Of a DNA stretch of 64,000 bases, positions 34,472 to 42,676 are shown piece after piece (positions within the stretch are counted from its first letter, which is position 1; the number at the start of each line of letters is the position of its first letter). The position numbers were made by a program, and so were the translations under genes. The notes under the pieces are model-generated. The model did no database searches. It saw only the letters and a program-made list of their open reading frames with translations, and was not told the DNA's origin. This DNA comes from Bacillota bacterium (lineage in GTDB: Bacteria > Bacillota > Clostridia > Tissierellales > Sedimentibacteraceae), in assembly GCA_023386345.1 (NCBI GenBank), contig JAEWJT010000020.1:62001-126000 (forward strand), written 5' to 3'.

Positions 34472-34617
34472 TTTTACACCTCTATAAAAAATAATAAAAA
34501 AATATAAATAGCTGACCACGCATATATAATTCATGGTTTTTGTACAATATGTACGTGTGCATAAAGTTACAAAATTTTAATTAACTGTCAAATACAGTCC
34601 AAATTATTAGTAATAAC

Positions 34618-35751
34618 TTACATAAGCATTGTTTCTTTTAATGATACTTTTGAAATCTTTCGTCCATAATACATCATTACCCCTTCGTAGCAAAGTACGA
34701 ATAAAATAAGTGTGATTATAAAACCTTGAAAATGATATTTTACCTCTACATCATAAGCTCCGGCAAAAAGAGAAACCATAGATTTCAGAAAATAATATTG
34801 ATATGGCCCTCCTATTGCAAATCCAATCCAAGCAATAGGTCTATATCCTCCGAGCAATGATTTATTGCATTCTTTTTCCGAATAACCGTATGCTTTCATA
34901 AGAGATATATATTTGCGATTTGTAGATAATACAAAATCAGCTGCAATTATAAGTGTTACAAATCCCATCATTATGCCGACCGAAGAAGAAATAATGGGAG
35001 CAATTTCTGACATTGATATAGACATCATCGTAAATGCCATTTGAAACATTGCACTAAATCCCCATGATGCGATGCCTACAAATAAAGACAAAACAGGATG
35101 GCTAATTCTCATGGAGCGTCTCAATTCCTTTAGAAATGGCAAGCTTTTGTGTTTCGACAAGCTTGCATGTCGCTTAATTTTGCTGTTTTGTGTTCCCTTA
35201 ATCATATCAAGAGGTAATTTTCTTAATTTAAGTCGCGCATAGTAATATGACAATATTGAGAAAAAAATAGAAACCCCAGCAACCATAATAATTGGAAGCC
35301 ACAATTTTGGAGTTAATTTTGCAGTTATTTCCTCGTATTCATTCATAGAAGCATAAAACATTGGGGCAATAATCATTCCTAAAGTATATCCTGAAAATGT
35401 ACCTACAAAAACAGGGTATCCGAATTTTAGAAATGATACTGACAATGCTTTCTCAGAATATCCCATAGCTTTCAAAATTCCCATATTTGCCTGATTTTCA
35501 TCTACATATTGCTTAATCGAAAATAATAGGACAATTACTGCTATAAGTCCTAATACACCGCCGGCGCAAGCAACGGTAATTTTACTCATTGACAACTGAC
35601 CTTCATAAATAATCTGAAGTTCTAATGACTGTGGAATTTCGATGGAACTCAAATCAAGATAATAGTTTAAAAACAAGCAGCTTACTACTGAAGCTCCAAA
35701 GGTCAATAGTATCACGCCAAGCATTTTAAGAGTATCTTTTGCTTTTATCAT
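34618..35751 (-). CDS. ABC transporter permease, FtsX/MacB-like
   Basis: The 377-residue protein has two FtsX-type blocks (residues about 55-135 and 215-325), each with a hydrophobic segment followed by a KAMGYSEK or KAYGYSEK motif that contacts the ATPase, and about eight membrane segments in all. It lacks the large extracellular MacB domain, so it is a short form. It is downstream of the ATPase and TetR genes and likely exports a lipid, peptide or drug. Ribosome binding site weak. Confidence 0.8.
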   Translation of the reverse strand: MIKAKDTLKMLGVILLTFGASVVSCLFLNYYLDLSSIEIPQSLELQIIYEGQLSMSKITVACAGGVLGLIAVIVLLFSIKQYVDENQANMGILKAMGYSEKALSVSFLKFGYPVFVGTFSGYTLGMIIAPMFYASMNEYEEITAKLTPKLWLPIIMVAGVSIFFSILSYYYARLKLRKLPLDMIKGTQNSKIKRHASLSKHKSLPFLKELRRSMRISHPVLSLFVGIASWGFSAMFQMAFTMMSISMSEIAPIISSSVGIMMGFVTLIIAADFVLSTNRKYISLMKAYGYSEKECNKSLLGGYRPIAWIGFAIGGPYQYYFLKSMVSLFAGAYDVEVKYHFQGFIITLILFVLCYEGVMMYYGRKISKVSLKETMLM

Positions 35752-35838
35752 ATTATATACCTATGCACTAATTAAATAAGAAATCATCAGAGATTTGTGC
35801 ATAAGTTTCCTACTTTCTTATTATTTTTTTAAAACTTC

Positions 35839-36531
35839 TTACCACGTGATTGCATCTACTGTTACAGGATTGTCACAGATGGAAATATCAGTTATTTTAC
35901 CACTGTTCATTTTGATAACTTTTGTAGCGAGTGCAGAAAAATTTGAGTTATGTGTTACCATGACAACAGTTAATTTCTTTTCTTTATGTAATTTTGTTAA
36001 ATAGTGCATTATTTGACGGCCTGTTTCTTCATCAAGAGCTCCTGTTGGCTCATCACAAAATAGAATATCAGGAGATTTTGCAATAGCGCGGGCAATAGAT
36101 ATACGCTGCTGTTCTCCACCACTGAGTTCATGAGGAAGTCTGTTTTCCTTACCCTTTAATCCAACAGCCTCTATAATATCATCTATATTATTTATCTTAG
36201 CTAAGTCTGCACCCATACGAATATTTGCTTTGGCAGTAAGTGTAGGCAAAAGATAATATGCCTGAAAGACAAATGCTGTTTTTTTTCTGCGAAAATCTGT
36301 TAAAGATTTGCTGTCAAGCTTTGTAATATCTTCGCCGTCATAACAAATACTTCCACTATCAACAGGGTCAAGCCCAGAAATAGCATTTAGAAGTGTAGAT
36401 TTTCCAGAGCCAGAGGGACCAAGAATAACGACAAAGTCACCCTTGTCAATTTCAAATGAAGCTTTATTGAGAGCGTATAGACGCTGCTCGCCATTATTGT
36501 ATGTTTTTACCAAATCTTTTGCTTTAAGCAT
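35839..36531 (-). CDS. ABC transporter ATP-binding protein, LolD/MacB-like
   Basis: The 230-residue protein has Walker A GPSGSGKST near residue 38, Q-loop, signature LSGGEQQR, Walker B ILFCDEPTGAL and switch His in VTHNSNF, all typical of FtsX-partner ATPases. It ends in an ALATKVIKMNSGKI strand. It lies 20 nt downstream of the TetR gene and precedes the permease, forming a regulator-ATPase-permease operon. The start follows AAAGGAG with a spacer of about 8. Confidence 0.92.
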   Translation of the reverse strand: MLKAKDLVKTYNNGEQRLYALNKASFEIDKGDFVVILGPSGSGKSTLLNAISGLDPVDSGSICYDGEDITKLDSKSLTDFRRKKTAFVFQAYYLLPTLTAKANIRMGADLAKINNIDDIIEAVGLKGKENRLPHELSGGEQQRISIARAIAKSPDILFCDEPTGALDEETGRQIMHYLTKLHKEKKLTVVMVTHNSNFSALATKVIKMNSGKITDISICDNPVTVDAITW

Positions 36532-36551
36532 AAATTAACTCCTTTTATTTT

Positions 36552-37148
36552 TTAACCTTTCATAAATTCTATAATATGTTGATATGCTTTCTTTCTGAAA
36601 AGCTCCTTTTTTTCGTCTGTTAGCTTTCCAGATAGAAGATATCTCTGGAAATAGAAATATATTGGAGCATAATACCGAACAGCCAAATAATGTACATCGG
36701 TTTGCGGTATTATACCAAGCTTTATACAGTATGAAAAAATACGCTCCTGTGTAGATAGGGGATAGTCAAACATCCATTTTTCATAGAGTTCTCTTGCTTT
36801 ATCATTTCCAAACTGTTCAATATACAAAGCTCTGATAAATGAGTTGCAAAAGCTATCCATCAGAAATTTTTCGATATAGATATTGCCGACATTTTCAAAG
36901 AAGCTATCGTCTAATTTCTTTTCAGGATTTTGCATCGCGCTTGATAATGAAGCGATAAGCCCGTCACTTACAGCACAAAAGCGTTCAGTCAGCGTGTCAA
37001 ATATATCCTGTTTGTTTTGAAAATGATAATAAATTGTGCTTTCTTTTATCTCCACTAACTTGCATATATCCCTAATCGAAACTGCAGAATATCCTTTTTG
37101 AGAAAACAAATCTAATGCAATTTGCAATATTCTTTCTTTTGTATCCAT
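36552..37148 (-). CDS. TetR family transcriptional regulator
   Basis: The 198-residue protein has an N-terminal helix-turn-helix (YSAVSIRDICKLVEIKESTIYYHFQNKQDIFDTL) and a TetR C-terminal domain. It is the first gene of a leftward operon with the ABC ATPase and FtsX permease, and a 13-bp-arm palindrome straddles its promoter, so it most likely represses its own operon and is relieved by the transported molecule. The start follows GAGAGGAAG. Confidence 0.92.
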   Translation of the reverse strand: MDTKERILQIALDLFSQKGYSAVSIRDICKLVEIKESTIYYHFQNKQDIFDTLTERFCAVSDGLIASLSSAMQNPEKKLDDSFFENVGNIYIEKFLMDSFCNSFIRALYIEQFGNDKARELYEKWMFDYPLSTQERIFSYCIKLGIIPQTDVHYLAVRYYAPIYFYFQRYLLSGKLTDEKKELFRKKAYQHIIEFMKG

Positions 37149-37162
37149 TTTAACCTTCCTCT

Positions 37163-37205
37163 CTAACGAGTGTTATATAACAGCATTATATCTAACACTC
37201 GTTAG
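37163..37205. promoter_or_regulatory. TetR operator in the ABC/TetR operon promoter
   Basis: CTAACGAGTGTTA (37163-37175) and TAACACTCGTTAG (37193-37205) are perfect inverted 13-bp arms with a 17-nt gap. The right arm lies inside the promoter spacer and the left arm covers the region just after -10, so bound TetR would block RNA polymerase. Confidence 0.85.
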
Positions 37206-37213
37206 ATTGTCAA
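37185..37213 (-). promoter_or_regulatory. Promoter of the TetR/ABC operon
   Basis: Reading leftward, TTGACA (37213-37208), a 17-nt spacer and TATAAT (37190-37185), both perfect consensus, overlap the TetR operator arms. Confidence 0.85.
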
Positions 37214-37330
37214 GATGTAACATAAAAAATTATCTTAATTTTGGAAAAAATTCTTGGAAGTGTTTAAATTTTAGAGTATAATGTAGGAAAATATTAATCA
37301 GGGATAGACAAGAATTAGCGAGGTATATGT

Positions 37331-37945
37331 ATGAATTTCCTTAAAGAAAAGTTAAGTAGTCAAAATTTAAAAGAACGTATAATATATTCATTATTTATAT
37401 TTTTTGTCCTATTTATTTCAATAACAATTTTAAGTTATTATATATTGCCACAAGGTATTTTGAAAGGCAAGATACCTTCATCTAATGTTGAAGTATCAAA
37501 CAATTTGGTGACAAGTACTTTAAGAATATTCGCAGTTAATTTGATGTCAGTAATTTTTATTTTTATAGGGAGCTTATTTAATCAAAAAAGAAATGGTGAA
37601 AAAAATTATTACTCAATTGCTTACAATGTATTTTTTATGTTGATTTCTATAAATGCTATAACTCTTGGTACTTGGTCTTTTAGTGTAGAAACTCAGGCAC
37701 CTTCTTTAATAGATAGACTTCTGGGAATGTTTAACATTATCAAAAGAGCAGGTTTATGGGAAATTATAGGACAACTATTGATTACTTGTTCTATTTCTCA
37801 TATTGGTTTATTATTGACAAATGACAAAGAGACAATTACGAGAAATATAAAAAGCGTTAAGCTATCAAAATCAGAAATTGTCTGTATAATACTAGGATTT
37901 ATATTTATGCTAATTGGTGCTTTAGTAGAAAGCATTGCAATATAA
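37331..37945 (+). CDS. Multi-pass membrane protein of unknown function
   Basis: The 204-residue protein has about five hydrophobic segments (15-40, 60-85, 95-115, 145-165, 180-202). Its layout loosely resembles SpoIIM/DUF95 proteins, but no motif decides it. It is divergent from the TetR operon and convergent with the ThrE pair 10 nt away, with no clear terminator between. The start follows GCGAGGTATATG. Confidence 0.55.
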   Translation: MNFLKEKLSSQNLKERIIYSLFIFFVLFISITILSYYILPQGILKGKIPSSNVEVSNNLVTSTLRIFAVNLMSVIFIFIGSLFNQKRNGEKNYYSIAYNVFFMLISINAITLGTWSFSVETQAPSLIDRLLGMFNIIKRAGLWEIIGQLLITCSISHIGLLLTNDKETITRNIKSVKLSKSEIVCIILGFIFMLIGALVESIAI

Positions 37946-37954
37946 ATATTATAT

Positions 37955-38392
37955 TTATTTCCTTAAATCCCCATATATTTTATTTGGTGCTTTAGTTAGG
38001 ATTAAACTTACTAAGGCTATTGCAACTGACATAGCTCCTATGTATGACAAAGTTTTTATACCAACTAATAAGGCTTCATATACATCATTTTGAACAAATT
38101 CAAGCATCATTTGATACAATCCAAGTCCTGGAACTATCGGAACGAGTGCTGGGAAAATAAATATTGTAGCAGGCATTTTAATTTTTCTTGCACATAATTC
38201 CCCAAATAAAGCTATGGCTAAAGTTCCTAAAAAAAATCCCATCAACTGTTGATTATAATTAAGGCATACTGAATAAATGAAATATCCCAAGGATGCAATT
38301 AGTGATGAAAAAACTAAGCTTTTTCTAGGGGCATTCATAATTAAAGCAAAAAAATATGTTGCTATAAAACTATATATTAAATCTAATATCAT
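37955..38392 (-). CDS. Threonine/serine exporter, C-terminal-type subunit (DUF3815)
   Basis: The 145-residue protein has five hydrophobic helices and the ThrE C-terminal-domain features (FPALVPIVPGLGLYQMM near residue 80). It forms a split exporter with the DUF1212 gene 12 nt upstream. Together the two equal one full ThrE, which exports threonine and serine. The start follows AAGAGGTTATT. Confidence 0.82.
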   Translation of the reverse strand: MILDLIYSFIATYFFALIMNAPRKSLVFSSLIASLGYFIYSVCLNYNQQLMGFFLGTLAIALFGELCARKIKMPATIFIFPALVPIVPGLGLYQMMLEFVQNDVYEALLVGIKTLSYIGAMSVAIALVSLILTKAPNKIYGDLRK

Positions 38393-38404
38393 AATAACCT
38401 CTTT

Positions 38405-39199
38405 CTAAACTAATAAACCAAGTGAATATGCAGCTGCCAAAATGACACCTGCACCAGCGGCTAATGAGGTGGAAATCAATATAGCCTCAGCCCCTCTTGC
38501 CAATCCAGATATAAGATCGCCTCTCATCGTATCTCTTATGGCATTTGTCATAGATAGACCGGGCAAAAGAGGCATCATGCCACCTACTATGACCTTATTA
38601 TAATCACCCGTTTTTAGTAAATATGTAATTGAAATTGCTATAATTGAAATAATTCCTGCTCCAAAGAAGCCAATAAAAAATTGATTTGAATCAAGATTTT
38701 TTAGCTTTGATGAGACATATTGTACAATTATACCACTTAACAAAGCTAGGACGAATTCTATAAATCCTCCTTTAAATAGCAATGTAAAAAATGCTGCTGC
38801 AATACCTCCGTAGAAGATATTAAATGGGCTTTTATGTACACTTACATTATTTTTCAAGTCATTTAATCTAATTATAGCCTCATCCAATGTAATTTGTTTG
38901 CTTGTAATAAGTCTTGAAATAGAATTAACTTCATTTAGCTTTGATAAGTCTATAGACCTGTTTTTAATTCTGCTTATAACCGTTCGATTTCCCTTGTTAG
39001 GAGGGGATATTGTAATATAAATTCCTGTTGACAAAACAATAGAATCAACCTGAGATATACCAAAGGAATGACATATAAAAGTACAGGTATCTTCTACTCT
39101 ATAAGCCTCTGCACCGCTTTCTAACATTATCTGAGATATTATTCTAATAGCCTTTAATAGCTTTTCAATACTTACATTATCGTCCAAATTAAGCACCAA
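38405..39199 (-). CDS. Threonine/serine exporter, N-terminal-type subunit (DUF1212)
   Basis: The 264-residue protein has an N-terminal soluble region (ESGAEAYRVEDTC motif near residue 30 and AIRLNDL region) followed by five membrane segments with GGMMPLLPGLSMTNAIRD, the ThrE signature. It pairs with the DUF3815 gene just downstream. The start is given as GTG at 39199; a TTG one codon upstream behind AAAAGGG is equally possible. Confidence 0.85.
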   Translation of the reverse strand: MVLNLDDNVSIEKLLKAIRIISQIMLESGAEAYRVEDTCTFICHSFGISQVDSIVLSTGIYITISPPNKGNRTVISRIKNRSIDLSKLNEVNSISRLITSKQITLDEAIIRLNDLKNNVSVHKSPFNIFYGGIAAAFFTLLFKGGFIEFVLALLSGIIVQYVSSKLKNLDSNQFFIGFFGAGIISIIAISITYLLKTGDYNKVIVGGMMPLLPGLSMTNAIRDTMRGDLISGLARGAEAILISTSLAAGAGVILAAAYSLGLLV

Positions 39200-39330
39200 C
39201 CCTTTTCGGTTTAAAATATTATAGTCATATTCTAGCCTAAATGTTATTTAATTGCAAGAATTTAATATTTACCAAAAAAGTTTTTAGGAAAAATAAATTA
39301 TAATAATTATAAATTTATCTAAATAGTATA

Positions 39331-39359
39331 TTGACAAAGTAAAATTATAATGATATATT
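39331..39359 (+). promoter_or_regulatory. Promoter of the second TetR gene
   Basis: TTGACA (39331-39336), a 17-nt spacer and TATATT (39354-39359). The operator-like palindrome at 39362 starts three bases later, at the expected transcription start. The gap 39200-39330 shows nothing else. Confidence 0.75.
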
Positions 39360-39361
39360 AT

Positions 39362-39385
39362 GAATGAAATTAAAAATATTCATTC
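39362..39385. promoter_or_regulatory. Operator-like palindrome (copy 1 of 2)
   Basis: GAATGAA (39362-39368) and TTCATTC (39379-39385), 24 bp overall. The same motif and length occur at 41212-41235 before the FMN-binding gene. Its position at the transcription start of the TetR gene suggests autoregulation. Confidence 0.75.
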
Positions 39386-39442
39386 ACCGCGATACAGGGC
39401 TTGAAGTAAATGAAAAATAACGAAAGGATAGGCACTAAGTTT

Positions 39443-39586
39443 ATGTGCGAGTATTTTATATTCCAGCTTTTTAAGGAGAGGTGGGAAGATATACTGAAAT
39501 TCTTGCAAAATTGGTGCATTGGCATAAAGTATGGAAGAAAAACAACTATTATTATACAAGACTGCAAAAGAAGTATTCAGCGATAA
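39443..39586 (+). other. Short open frame overlapping the start of the TetR gene
   Basis: An ATG at 39443 behind AAAGGATAG opens 47 codons (MCEYFIFQLFKERWEDILK at the start) that run 56 bases into the TetR gene in another frame; an ATG at 39410 extends it to 58 codons. The TetR start at 39531 has no ribosome binding site of its own, so coupling to this frame is possible. It may be chance. Confidence 0.3.
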
Positions 39587-40103
39587 AGGGTTTAAGAATA
39601 CGAAAATTTCTGAGATAACAGAAAAGGCAGGTGTTGCTGTAGGGACATTTTATAATTACTATCCATCCAAAGAAAAAATATTTATGGATATTTATTTGGA
39701 AGAAAATGAAAAGCTTAAAAATCATTGCTTGCAGTCACTTGATTTAAGTAAAAGTCCCTTGGAGACTATAAAATATATGCTGAAACTCAATATTGAAGGT
39801 ATTAAATCAAACCCAATTCTCAAAGAGTGGTACAATAAAAGTGTATTTGAAAAGATTGAGAGAATATACAGAGAAGAAAATGGTATTCAAACAGTGAGTT
39901 TTTTGTATGATAGCTTTCTTGAAATCATAAAGCAATGGCAAATCCAAGGTAAAATGCGTAAGGATATAGACAGCAAAACTATTATGATGATATTTACTGC
40001 AATTATCAATGTAGATACACACAAAGAGGAAATAGGACTTGAATATTTTCCTGAGCTTTTAGAGCTTATGACTGAGTTAATAATGCAGAGTTTAACAATT
40101 TAA
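39531..40103 (+). CDS. TetR family transcriptional regulator
   Basis: The 190-residue protein has a TetR helix-turn-helix (FKNTKISEITEKAGVAVGTFYNYYPSKEKIFMDI) and a C-terminal domain ending in a PELLELMTELIM helix. The start is an ATG without a visible ribosome binding site, directly after an in-frame stop, overlapped by an upstream short frame. Its operator-like palindrome is shared with the FMN-binding/flavodoxin genes, so it likely regulates that redox module and perhaps the intervening gene. Confidence 0.9.
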   Translation: MEEKQLLLYKTAKEVFSDKGFKNTKISEITEKAGVAVGTFYNYYPSKEKIFMDIYLEENEKLKNHCLQSLDLSKSPLETIKYMLKLNIEGIKSNPILKEWYNKSVFEKIERIYREENGIQTVSFLYDSFLEIIKQWQIQGKMRKDIDSKTIMMIFTAIINVDTHKEEIGLEYFPELLELMTELIMQSLTI

Positions 40104-40246
40104 TATAAGTAAAAAATAAAATAATATCCGTACAGAGAAAAAGAAGATTTACAGCTATTGATAAACAAGAATTTAGAGTTTAATTTATTTATATAGAGTG
40201 GAGTTGACTATAAATAATTAATCAACTAATTACTAGGAGGTGTAAG

Positions 40247-41122
40247 GTGGACACTGCATTAATCTTAAGAATTGCTTCTGAAAAAAATGAGTATTTAGAG
40301 AATGAGAAAATTTTCAGTCTGTTAAGTCAATCGGAATTAGTAAGGAAACTTACCGCAGATTTTATAGATAATCCTTTATTTGCTGTGTTTCGCGCTATGG
40401 GACTGAGTGAAATTCCACATATTGAAACATTACCTTATACTCAAAATATAATAGATTATATTAACAAGAACATTGCCACGCAACAGGGATTTTCATGTTT
40501 AGGCGGCGTGGAAGAAATAGTTCCTTGCTACAATGCAGCGCTACTGGAAACCTATTGTAGATTTGGGCTTGCTGCCAGTAAAGAAGCACGTGCAGCTTTA
40601 AGTTGGATAGAACAATATCAGCTTTTTGAACGTAATAAAAGCACTTCATGGCCGCACAAAGGTATTTGCAAACATGGCGGCTGTCTCGGAAAAATACCGT
40701 GTTATATAGGAATAGGTAAAACAGTACGTGCATTAGTAACATATTCAGAATGTGTTAAGCATGAAAATCAGAAAGTAGAAAGTCTTATTATGCAAGGAAC
40801 AGACTATATGCTTCGACATAAAATGTTTAAGCGGCTGTCAAGTGATATACCAGTCAGTCTGCATATCACAGACATAATGTTTCCTCAGAGCTATGCACTA
40901 TCACTTACTGATTTAACATATATTGTTGGAAAAAGAAAGCTAACAGCTCATGAAAACAGCTTGGACTTGTTACAACTACTACAGGAAAAGCAAGTAAGTC
41001 CAAACCAGTGGAAGATAGATTATCTTTACAGTTATAAAGGTTATGTAGGTTTTGAAACCAAACGTAAGGTGTCGGAATGGATTTCAGAGTTGTTTCCGAT
41101 ATGGCTATCTGATTTATTATGA
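40247..41122 (+). CDS. Alpha/alpha-toroid (prenyltransferase/squalene-cyclase-like) protein of unknown function
   Basis: The 291-residue helical protein contains repeated Gln/Trp-poor helical hairpins with conserved blocks CLGGVEEIVPCYNAALLETYCRFG, WPHKGICKHGGCLGKIPCYIGIGKTVRALV and TDIMFPQSYALSLTDLTYIVGK. These recall toroid proteins sometimes annotated as prenyltransferases. The cysteines in the CKHGGCLGKIPC block could bind metal. No enzymatic motif is certain. The start is a GTG behind AGGAGG. It lies between the TetR gene and the operator at 41212. Confidence 0.55.
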   Translation: MDTALILRIASEKNEYLENEKIFSLLSQSELVRKLTADFIDNPLFAVFRAMGLSEIPHIETLPYTQNIIDYINKNIATQQGFSCLGGVEEIVPCYNAALLETYCRFGLAASKEARAALSWIEQYQLFERNKSTSWPHKGICKHGGCLGKIPCYIGIGKTVRALVTYSECVKHENQKVESLIMQGTDYMLRHKMFKRLSSDIPVSLHITDIMFPQSYALSLTDLTYIVGKRKLTAHENSLDLLQLLQEKQVSPNQWKIDYLYSYKGYVGFETKRKVSEWISELFPIWLSDLL

Positions 41123-41211
41123 GTATAGTTGGAGGATTTTTTAAACTCTTATATGGGCTATAGAGCCTTTTACATCTATTTAACCAATAAAATAATTTTT
41201 TAAAACAATAC

Positions 41212-41235
41212 GAATGAATAATTATAAATTCATTC
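41212..41235. promoter_or_regulatory. Operator-like palindrome (copy 2 of 2)
   Basis: GAATGAAT (41212-41219) and ATTCATTC (41228-41235), 24 bp overall, matching the copy at 39362. It overlaps the expected -35 region of a TACTAT -10 near 41245, upstream of the FMN-binding gene. Confidence 0.75.
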
Positions 41236-41335
41236 AAGCAAACATACTATAAATAATGTAAATCATAATAAAAAAAATAATGTTGATGTATACACAGAAT
41301 TATGAAAAATTAGATTTATAATCAGGAGGAATTAA

Positions 41336-41794
41336 ATGAATAGTAGTAAAAAGAAAAGTTGGAAAATCAAAGTATTGTGGATTTTAATAGTTATTATCGC
41401 TATAATTGCATTAGTATCCACAATAGCAATACTTGTTGATGCACCTGCAAGACGTGAAATTCAAAATCTTGTTATAGGTTCTGTTGATTTTGATAAGCTT
41501 CAAGACGGAACATATATAGGAGAATACAATGGAACGAAAAGCAATTTAAGAGATACACAGGTTGAAGTAACTATATCAGGAGGTAAAATTGCTAATATCA
41601 AGATATTGAAAGGAGCAATAGATAAAGATGGAGTAGCTTCTAAATTGACTGAAGGTCTTTCTGTGGAAGATTTATTTGACAATGTAGAAAAATCTAAATC
41701 ACTTGATGTAGATACTATAAGTGGAGCTACTTTAACTGCAAAGACACATTTAAAAGCATTGGAAAATGCACTTAAAAAAGCAGAAAAAAATTAA
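41336..41794 (+). CDS. Membrane-anchored FMN-binding domain protein
   Basis: The 152-residue protein has an N-terminal membrane anchor (residues about 13-34) and one FMN_bind domain (residues 55-150) with DGTYIGEYNG and the flavinylation motif SGAT, Thr132 being the expected covalent FMN site, as in RnfG/NqrC. It likely carries electrons at the outer face of the membrane. It has the TetR-type operator upstream and is followed 23 nt later by a flavodoxin. Start follows CAGGAGG. Confidence 0.85.
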   Translation: MNSSKKKSWKIKVLWILIVIIAIIALVSTIAILVDAPARREIQNLVIGSVDFDKLQDGTYIGEYNGTKSNLRDTQVEVTISGGKIANIKILKGAIDKDGVASKLTEGLSVEDLFDNVEKSKSLDVDTISGATLTAKTHLKALENALKKAEKN

Positions 41795-41817
41795 ATTTAT
41801 TTGGAGGTATAATATTA

Positions 41818-42338
41818 TGAGCATAGCAGTTATTTCTTACTCATACACAGGCAACAACAAAGCATTAGCAGATAGTGTTGCTAAAAAATTATCTGCAGAG
41901 CATATTCAAATCACCGAACAAAAGAAAAGGACTATGGGAACGATTATTTTTGATGTTCTATTCAACAGAACACCGAGAGTATCTCCAGCACCGAATATCA
42001 TTGAAAAACATGATATGATTTTATTCTTTTCTCCAATATGGATGGGTATGGCGGCCTTTCCGATGCGGGCATATCTTAAATATTTAAAAGAGAACCCAAA
42101 AAAATATGGCTTTGTTTCTATTAGCGGTGGTGCGGTTAATGGCAATCCAACAATTGAGGGTAATTTAGAAAAGCTGGCAGGAAGAAAACCAGAGGCATTA
42201 ATCGATTTACATATTTCTGACTTATTACCATCACATCTTAAGTCTGACATGAAAGCTACATCTTCTTACAAGTTAAGTGAGAACGATATAGAAGCTTTGA
42301 CAAATAAAATTATAAAAGAATTAGAAGCTATACTTTAA
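41818..42338 (+). CDS. Flavodoxin family protein
   Basis: From ATG 41818 (behind TTGGAGG, spacer about 8) 173 residues are encoded. It starts SIAVISYSYTGNNKALADSVAKKL, the flavodoxin FMN-phosphate loop, with a later FFSPIWMGMAAFPMRAYLKYL and SISGGAVNGNP. It would carry electrons as FMN semiquinone/hydroquinone. It ends in a strong terminator and forms a two-gene redox module with the FMN-binding protein. Confidence 0.85.
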
Positions 42339-42388
42339 AAATTAGTAAGAAATTAGTAATCAGTTTTTTAAAATAAATGTAAATTAAG

Positions 42389-42432
42389 AACCTATTTATG
42401 AGGTAATAAAATACCGTCATAAATAGGTTTTT
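42389..42432. terminator. Intrinsic terminator after the flavodoxin gene
   Basis: AACCTATTTATGA-GGTA and TACC-g-TCATAAATAGGTT pair as a 17-bp stem with a single bulge, followed by TTTTG. This ends the FMN-binding/flavodoxin transcript. Confidence 0.9.
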
Positions 42433-42676
42433 GTGTTACGCAAAGTTTTAATATATTTTATATTATGCCAAACATTTAATCATATTTATTAATAAAAAAT
42501 TGGAAAATTTTTCATACACATGGATACTTTTATGAATTATTTTCATTTTACCTTTGATAGAATTTTAACTATAATAGACTTGTTAATTACATATTTTAAC
42601 ATTAGAATTTTGATTGTTTTGAAAGTTTAATACAGTCAAAAGGGTATAATTATAATATTTTATTAGGAGGACTTAA
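42433..42676. other. AT-rich gap upstream of the selenium-type trio
   Basis: The region holds no gene. A TATAAT at 42645-42650 is a plausible -10, though the nearest -35-like hexamer (TTGAAA at 42619) leaves a 20-nt spacer. I see no structured RNA or repeat. Confidence 0.4.
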
